Shown: positions 7,190-9,249 of the stretch, piece after piece
Position numbering within the stretch: position 1 is the stretch's first letter
How the letters are laid out: each line of letters starts with the position of its first letter
The notes under the pieces: generated by a model
Told to the model about the DNA's origin: nothing
Databases searched by the model: none
Seen by the model: the letters and a program-made list of their open reading frames with translations, nothing else
DNA from: Treponema sp.
GTDB taxonomy: Bacteria > Spirochaetota > Spirochaetia > Treponematales > Treponemataceae
Assembly: GCA_016293645.1 (NCBI GenBank)
Contig: JAEDDW010000073.1
Coordinates: forward strand, 1 to 9,249
Direction of reading: 5' to 3'
Length of the DNA stretch: 9,249 nt
Made by a program: the position numbers and the translations under genes

Positions 7190-7224
7190 ATTATATTGGA
7201 CACAGATTTCTTTGAAAAGTTGCA
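7190..7224 (-). promoter_or_regulatory. Candidate promoters of the sigma operon
   Basis: On the minus strand a perfect TATAAT (7195-7190) has only a poor -35 partner. Overlapping it, TGCAAC (7224-7219), 16 bases, then TGTC (7202-7199) resembles the ECF promoter pattern TGAAAC-N16-CGTC. An ECF promoter in front of an ECF operon would mean positive autoregulation. The TATAAT could provide basal expression. The assignment rests on pattern only. Confidence 0.4.
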
Positions 7225-7255
7225 GTTTCATCGATTGTTTTTTTTTCCGCGGTTT

Positions 7256-8872
7256 TCAACAGAAGTTGTTTTCCTTGACGATCCGCAGAATGAAATAGCC
7301 GAATTTTTCCGCCTTGTTTTCGCCGATGCCGTAGCAGTCAAGCAGCTGTCTTTCTGTCATCGGTTTTTTCTGTGCGATATCCATTATGGTCCTGTCACCG
7401 AAAATTACATAAGGCGGAATTCTTAGTTCTTCCGCGGCCTTCTTTCTCCATTTCTTGAGTTCGCCTGCGATGACCTGTGAAATTTCATCCATCGCAACTT
7501 TTTTCTGCGCTGGTCTGGTTGTTTTTGGCGCTCTGACCCTTACAGGTTTTGGAAAGCTTTTAAAGCCGGAACTCTGTTCTGCCTGCCTTGCTTGCCCAGC
7601 CTTGTCGGCTGCCTTTATGAGTCTGACCTGTGGCTTCTGCGCAGAATTTTCCATCATGCACAAATCGCAGCAGCATGCCTTGCTTTCCTTTTCTGCATCA
7701 GGAGAAAGAGTTTCTCCAAAATAGGAAAGCATTGTTTTTCTTCTGCATACTGTGCTTTCCGCATATCGGATCATGCCCTGCAAAAGTTTTTCCGCCTTTG
7801 TGGAATCCGCAGCCTCGTTGAAAAAGTATCGGATCTTTCGTATGTCCGCAGGACTGTAGAGCAGAAGTGCTTCGGCAGGCAAACCGTCGCGACCGGCTCT
7901 TCCGATTTCCTGGTAATACTGTTCGATTGATTTTGGCATGTCATAGTGAATCACCCAGCGCACATCGGGCTTGTTTATTCCCATTCCGAATGCAACGGTT
8001 GCGACCATTATGTCGGCTTTGTCCTGTATGAACGCTTTCTGGTTTCTGGCCCTGACGGCATCGCTTAGACCTGCGTGATAGTTGAGTACCTTGAGTCCTT
8101 TACGCTGAAGTTTTTCAGCTACCTCATCAACCTGTTTCCTTGAGAAGCAGTATATGATTCCGCTTTCATCAAGATGGTCTCCGATGAAATCATAGACCTG
8201 CTGGATTGGATCGGTCTTGGGTTCCACACCGAGAAAAATATTCGGTCTGTTGAAACTGGCAACCAGAATGTCCGGATTGTCCATGTCCAGGTTTTTTACA
8301 ATGTCATTCTGAACCTGTCTGGTGGCTGTTGCGGTCAGTGCAAGGAAAACTGCGTTTGGAAATTCTTTCCTTGCCTTTGAAATTTCAAGATAGTCCGGTC
8401 TGAAGTCATGGCCCCATTCGCTGAGGCAGTGAGCTTCGTCGATGGTTATGCAGTCAACCTTTACGCTGGAGTTGTGGAGTATGGAACGTATTCTTTCCGT
8501 GTTCAAGCCTTCAGGTGAAACGTAAAGAAGTTTTATCTCTCCTTTGCGGATCCTGTCGCAATAGTTTTTGTACTGGGGCCATTCAAGCGAAGAGTTTAAA
8601 TATACAGCCGGAACTCCAAGGGTCTCCAGCTGCTGAACCTGGTCCTGCATTAAGGCAATGAGTGGAGATACCACAACTGTAAGTCCGCTGCCAAGTAGGG
8701 CAGGTATCTGATAGCACAGGGATTTTCCACCTCCCGTCGGCATGACTGCAAGGGTATCACGTCCTGAAAGGACGTTCTGGATCACCTGTTTCTGCATGTG
8801 TCTGAAACTGTCATAACCGAATACGGTTTTCAATATATGTTCAGGAGTTTTTGTGTAATGTGGAAAATCCAT
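7256..8872 (-). CDS. recQ: RecQ-family ATP-dependent DNA helicase lacking the RQC domain
   Basis: A 538-residue superfamily 2 helicase acting 3' to 5' in recombination and repair. In this numbering: FGYDSFRHMQ at 18-27 (motif 0), MPTGGGKS at 44-51 (Walker A), DEAH at 145-148 followed by the RecQ aromatic loop CLSEWGHDFRPDY, ALTATAT at 178-184, and QEIGRAGRDG at 321-330 (motif VI). A zinc module starts at CRRKTMLSYFGE (376-387) and ends CCCDLC (400-405). About 55 basic, low-complexity residues follow, then an HRDC-like domain (about 460-530) with GIGENKAEKFG. The ~110-residue winged-helix RQC domain of E. coli RecQ is missing. The ATG at 8872 is preferred because AGAGGA precedes it (8877-8882). 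A TTG at 8968 would add 32 residues but overlaps a likely -10 box; an ATG at 8941 has no ribosome site. Confidence 0.93.
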   Translation of the reverse strand: MDFPHYTKTPEHILKTVFGYDSFRHMQKQVIQNVLSGRDTLAVMPTGGGKSLCYQIPALLGSGLTVVVSPLIALMQDQVQQLETLGVPAVYLNSSLEWPQYKNYCDRIRKGEIKLLYVSPEGLNTERIRSILHNSSVKVDCITIDEAHCLSEWGHDFRPDYLEISKARKEFPNAVFLALTATATRQVQNDIVKNLDMDNPDILVASFNRPNIFLGVEPKTDPIQQVYDFIGDHLDESGIIYCFSRKQVDEVAEKLQRKGLKVLNYHAGLSDAVRARNQKAFIQDKADIMVATVAFGMGINKPDVRWVIHYDMPKSIEQYYQEIGRAGRDGLPAEALLLYSPADIRKIRYFFNEAADSTKAEKLLQGMIRYAESTVCRRKTMLSYFGETLSPDAEKESKACCCDLCMMENSAQKPQVRLIKAADKAGQARQAEQSSGFKSFPKPVRVRAPKTTRPAQKKVAMDEISQVIAGELKKWRKKAAEELRIPPYVIFGDRTIMDIAQKKPMTERQLLDCYGIGENKAEKFGYFILRIVKENNFC

Positions 8873-8876
8873 TTCT

Positions 8877-8882
8877 TCCTCT
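8877..8882 (-). promoter_or_regulatory. Ribosome binding site deciding the recQ start
   Basis: AGAGGA on the minus strand lies four bases before the ATG at 8872-8870. It is the best ribosome site near the three possible recQ starts, and it places the start 15 residues before the conserved motif 0. It could also be a chance run of Lys-Glu codons if translation begins upstream. Confidence 0.55.
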
Positions 8883-8966
8883 TTGAAAATCAGTCCTGTT
8901 TCTTCTGCAAACCTTAGTGAAACACTGCGGACAGACTCCATAAGCCATTTGTATTCTATGCCATCC

Positions 8967-8995
8967 AATATAGTACCCTTTTATGAAAGTGAAAA
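8967..8995 (-). promoter_or_regulatory. Candidate recQ promoter
   Basis: On the minus strand TTTTCA (8995-8990), a 17-base spacer and TATATT (8972-8967) form a plausible vegetative promoter (4/6 and 5/6 matches). Transcription would start near 8960, downstream of the TTG at 8968, which supports a shorter RecQ. It is back to back with the tRNA promoter; the two -35 boxes are seven bases apart. Confidence 0.5.
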
Positions 8996-9002
8996 GATTC
9001 TC

Positions 9003-9031
9003 TTGCACAAGCAAAAAAAATCTGATATATT
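9003..9031 (+). promoter_or_regulatory. Promoter of the tRNA-Leu gene
   Basis: TTGCAC (9003-9008), a 17-base A-rich spacer and TATATT (9026-9031) match the vegetative promoter pattern closely. The tRNA begins 14 bases after the -10 box, leaving a short 5' leader for RNase P. Confidence 0.75.
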
Positions 9032-9044
9032 TTTCTTCGCGCAT

Positions 9045-9127
9045 GCCGGATTGGTGGAATGGTAGACACGAAAGACTCAAAATCTTTTGCGCGCAAGCGT
9101 GTTAGAGTTCAAGTCTCTAATCCGGTA
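9045..9127 (+). tRNA. tRNA-Leu (anticodon CAA)
   Basis: A class II tRNA of 83 bases decoding UUG. The acceptor stem is GCCGGAT (9045-9051) with ATCCGGT (9120-9126), including a G1-U72 wobble, and A9127 is the discriminator base expected for leucine. The D arm has GTG/CAC with GG at 9061-9062. The anticodon stem is AAAGA (9071-9075) with TCTTT (9083-9087), and the loop CTCAAAA has CAA at 9078-9080. A long variable arm (TGCGC-GCAA-GCGTG) follows, then the T arm TAGAG-TTCAAGT-CTCTA. The 3' CCA is not encoded and must be added by a CCA-adding enzyme. Confidence 0.97.
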
Positions 9128-9130
9128 TAC

Positions 9131-9162
9131 AGCTCCCTTGGTTTCTGAGGGAGCTTTTTTTT
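9131..9162 (+). terminator. Intrinsic terminator of tRNA-Leu
   Basis: AGCTCCCT (9131-9138) and AGGGAGCT (9148-9155) form a perfect 8-bp stem with a 9-base loop, followed by a run of eight T (9155-9162). It lies three bases after the tRNA and ends a single-gene transcript. Confidence 0.93.
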
Positions 9163-9171
9163 ACCCGTATG

Positions 9172-9249
9172 ACTGCTCAGCAAACAATTGTCGAAGCACC
9201 TCGAAGGATTACTTTGCGCACAGGATTGCTGAGCGTAGTCGAAGCATCT
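9172..9249. repeat. Probable dispersed palindromic intergenic repeat, cut by window end
   Basis: GCTCAGCAA (9175-9183) and TTGCTGAGC (9226-9234) are perfect 9-bp inverted arms 42 bases apart. GTCGAAGCA occurs twice in direct orientation (9190-9198 and 9238-9246), each followed by C/TCT or CCT. The complementary strand reads TTCGACTACGCTCAGC, a motif type I recognise from dispersed REP-like repeats in several bacterial groups. No coding frame is apparent. The element probably continues beyond base 9249. Confidence 0.6.

Noticed and set aside
7200..7260. CCGCGG with a nearby A-run after recQ as a terminator
   Set aside because: The palindrome is only six bases without a loop, and the minus-strand sequence after it is A-rich, not T-rich.
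6833..7426. Plus-strand open frame of 197 codons across the membrane-protein gene and its leader
   Set aside because: It is antisense to a well-supported membrane-protein gene and to the 3' end of recQ, and it shows no family features.

Overview
The window looks like ordinary chromosome from an anaerobic, fairly low-GC bacterium. The gene content, the A-rich leaders with clear AGGAG-type ribosome sites and the tRNA without encoded CCA would fit a gut spirochaete (Treponema-like) or a clostridial relative. This placement is an inference with modest confidence, because no marker gene settles it. No phage, IS element, transposase or CRISPR array is present.

Bases 1-4849 hold a tightly packed plus-strand run. 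A cytidine/blasticidin-S-type deaminase is followed by a GNAT acetyltransferase and a cytoplasmic serine hydrolase of the beta-lactamase/esterase fold. Next come two ABC-2 permeases and their ATPase, which resemble the COG4587-COG3694-COG4586 exporter set. The hydrolase stop and the first permease start share an ATGA overlap, so the hydrolase and exporter are probably made together. Every protein in this run belongs to a family with members that modify or export small molecules, so a detoxification or self-protection cluster is a reasonable but unproven reading.

Bases 4850-5485 hold an intergenic stretch and a second GNAT gene. The intergenic stretch carries a broken copy of the 3' end of the first GNAT gene: 46 of 50 bases match at a constant offset of 4104. 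The hydrolase-transporter block is therefore bracketed by direct repeats.

Bases 5487-7137 are on the minus strand. Read in transcription order they give a three-helix membrane protein, an ECF sigma factor and a zinc-binding anti-sigma factor with two membrane helices, the last two coupled by another ATGA overlap. Downstream lies what looks like a truncated PAS-like domain. Upstream are a candidate autoregulated promoter and an inverted repeat in the leader.

Bases 7256-8872 encode a RecQ helicase (minus strand) that appears to lack the RQC/winged-helix domain and passes from the zinc module through a basic linker to HRDC. It is divergent from a tRNA-Leu(CAA) gene with a good promoter and a strong intrinsic terminator. 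The last ~80 bases hold a repeat-like element with inverted and direct repeats that runs off the window end.
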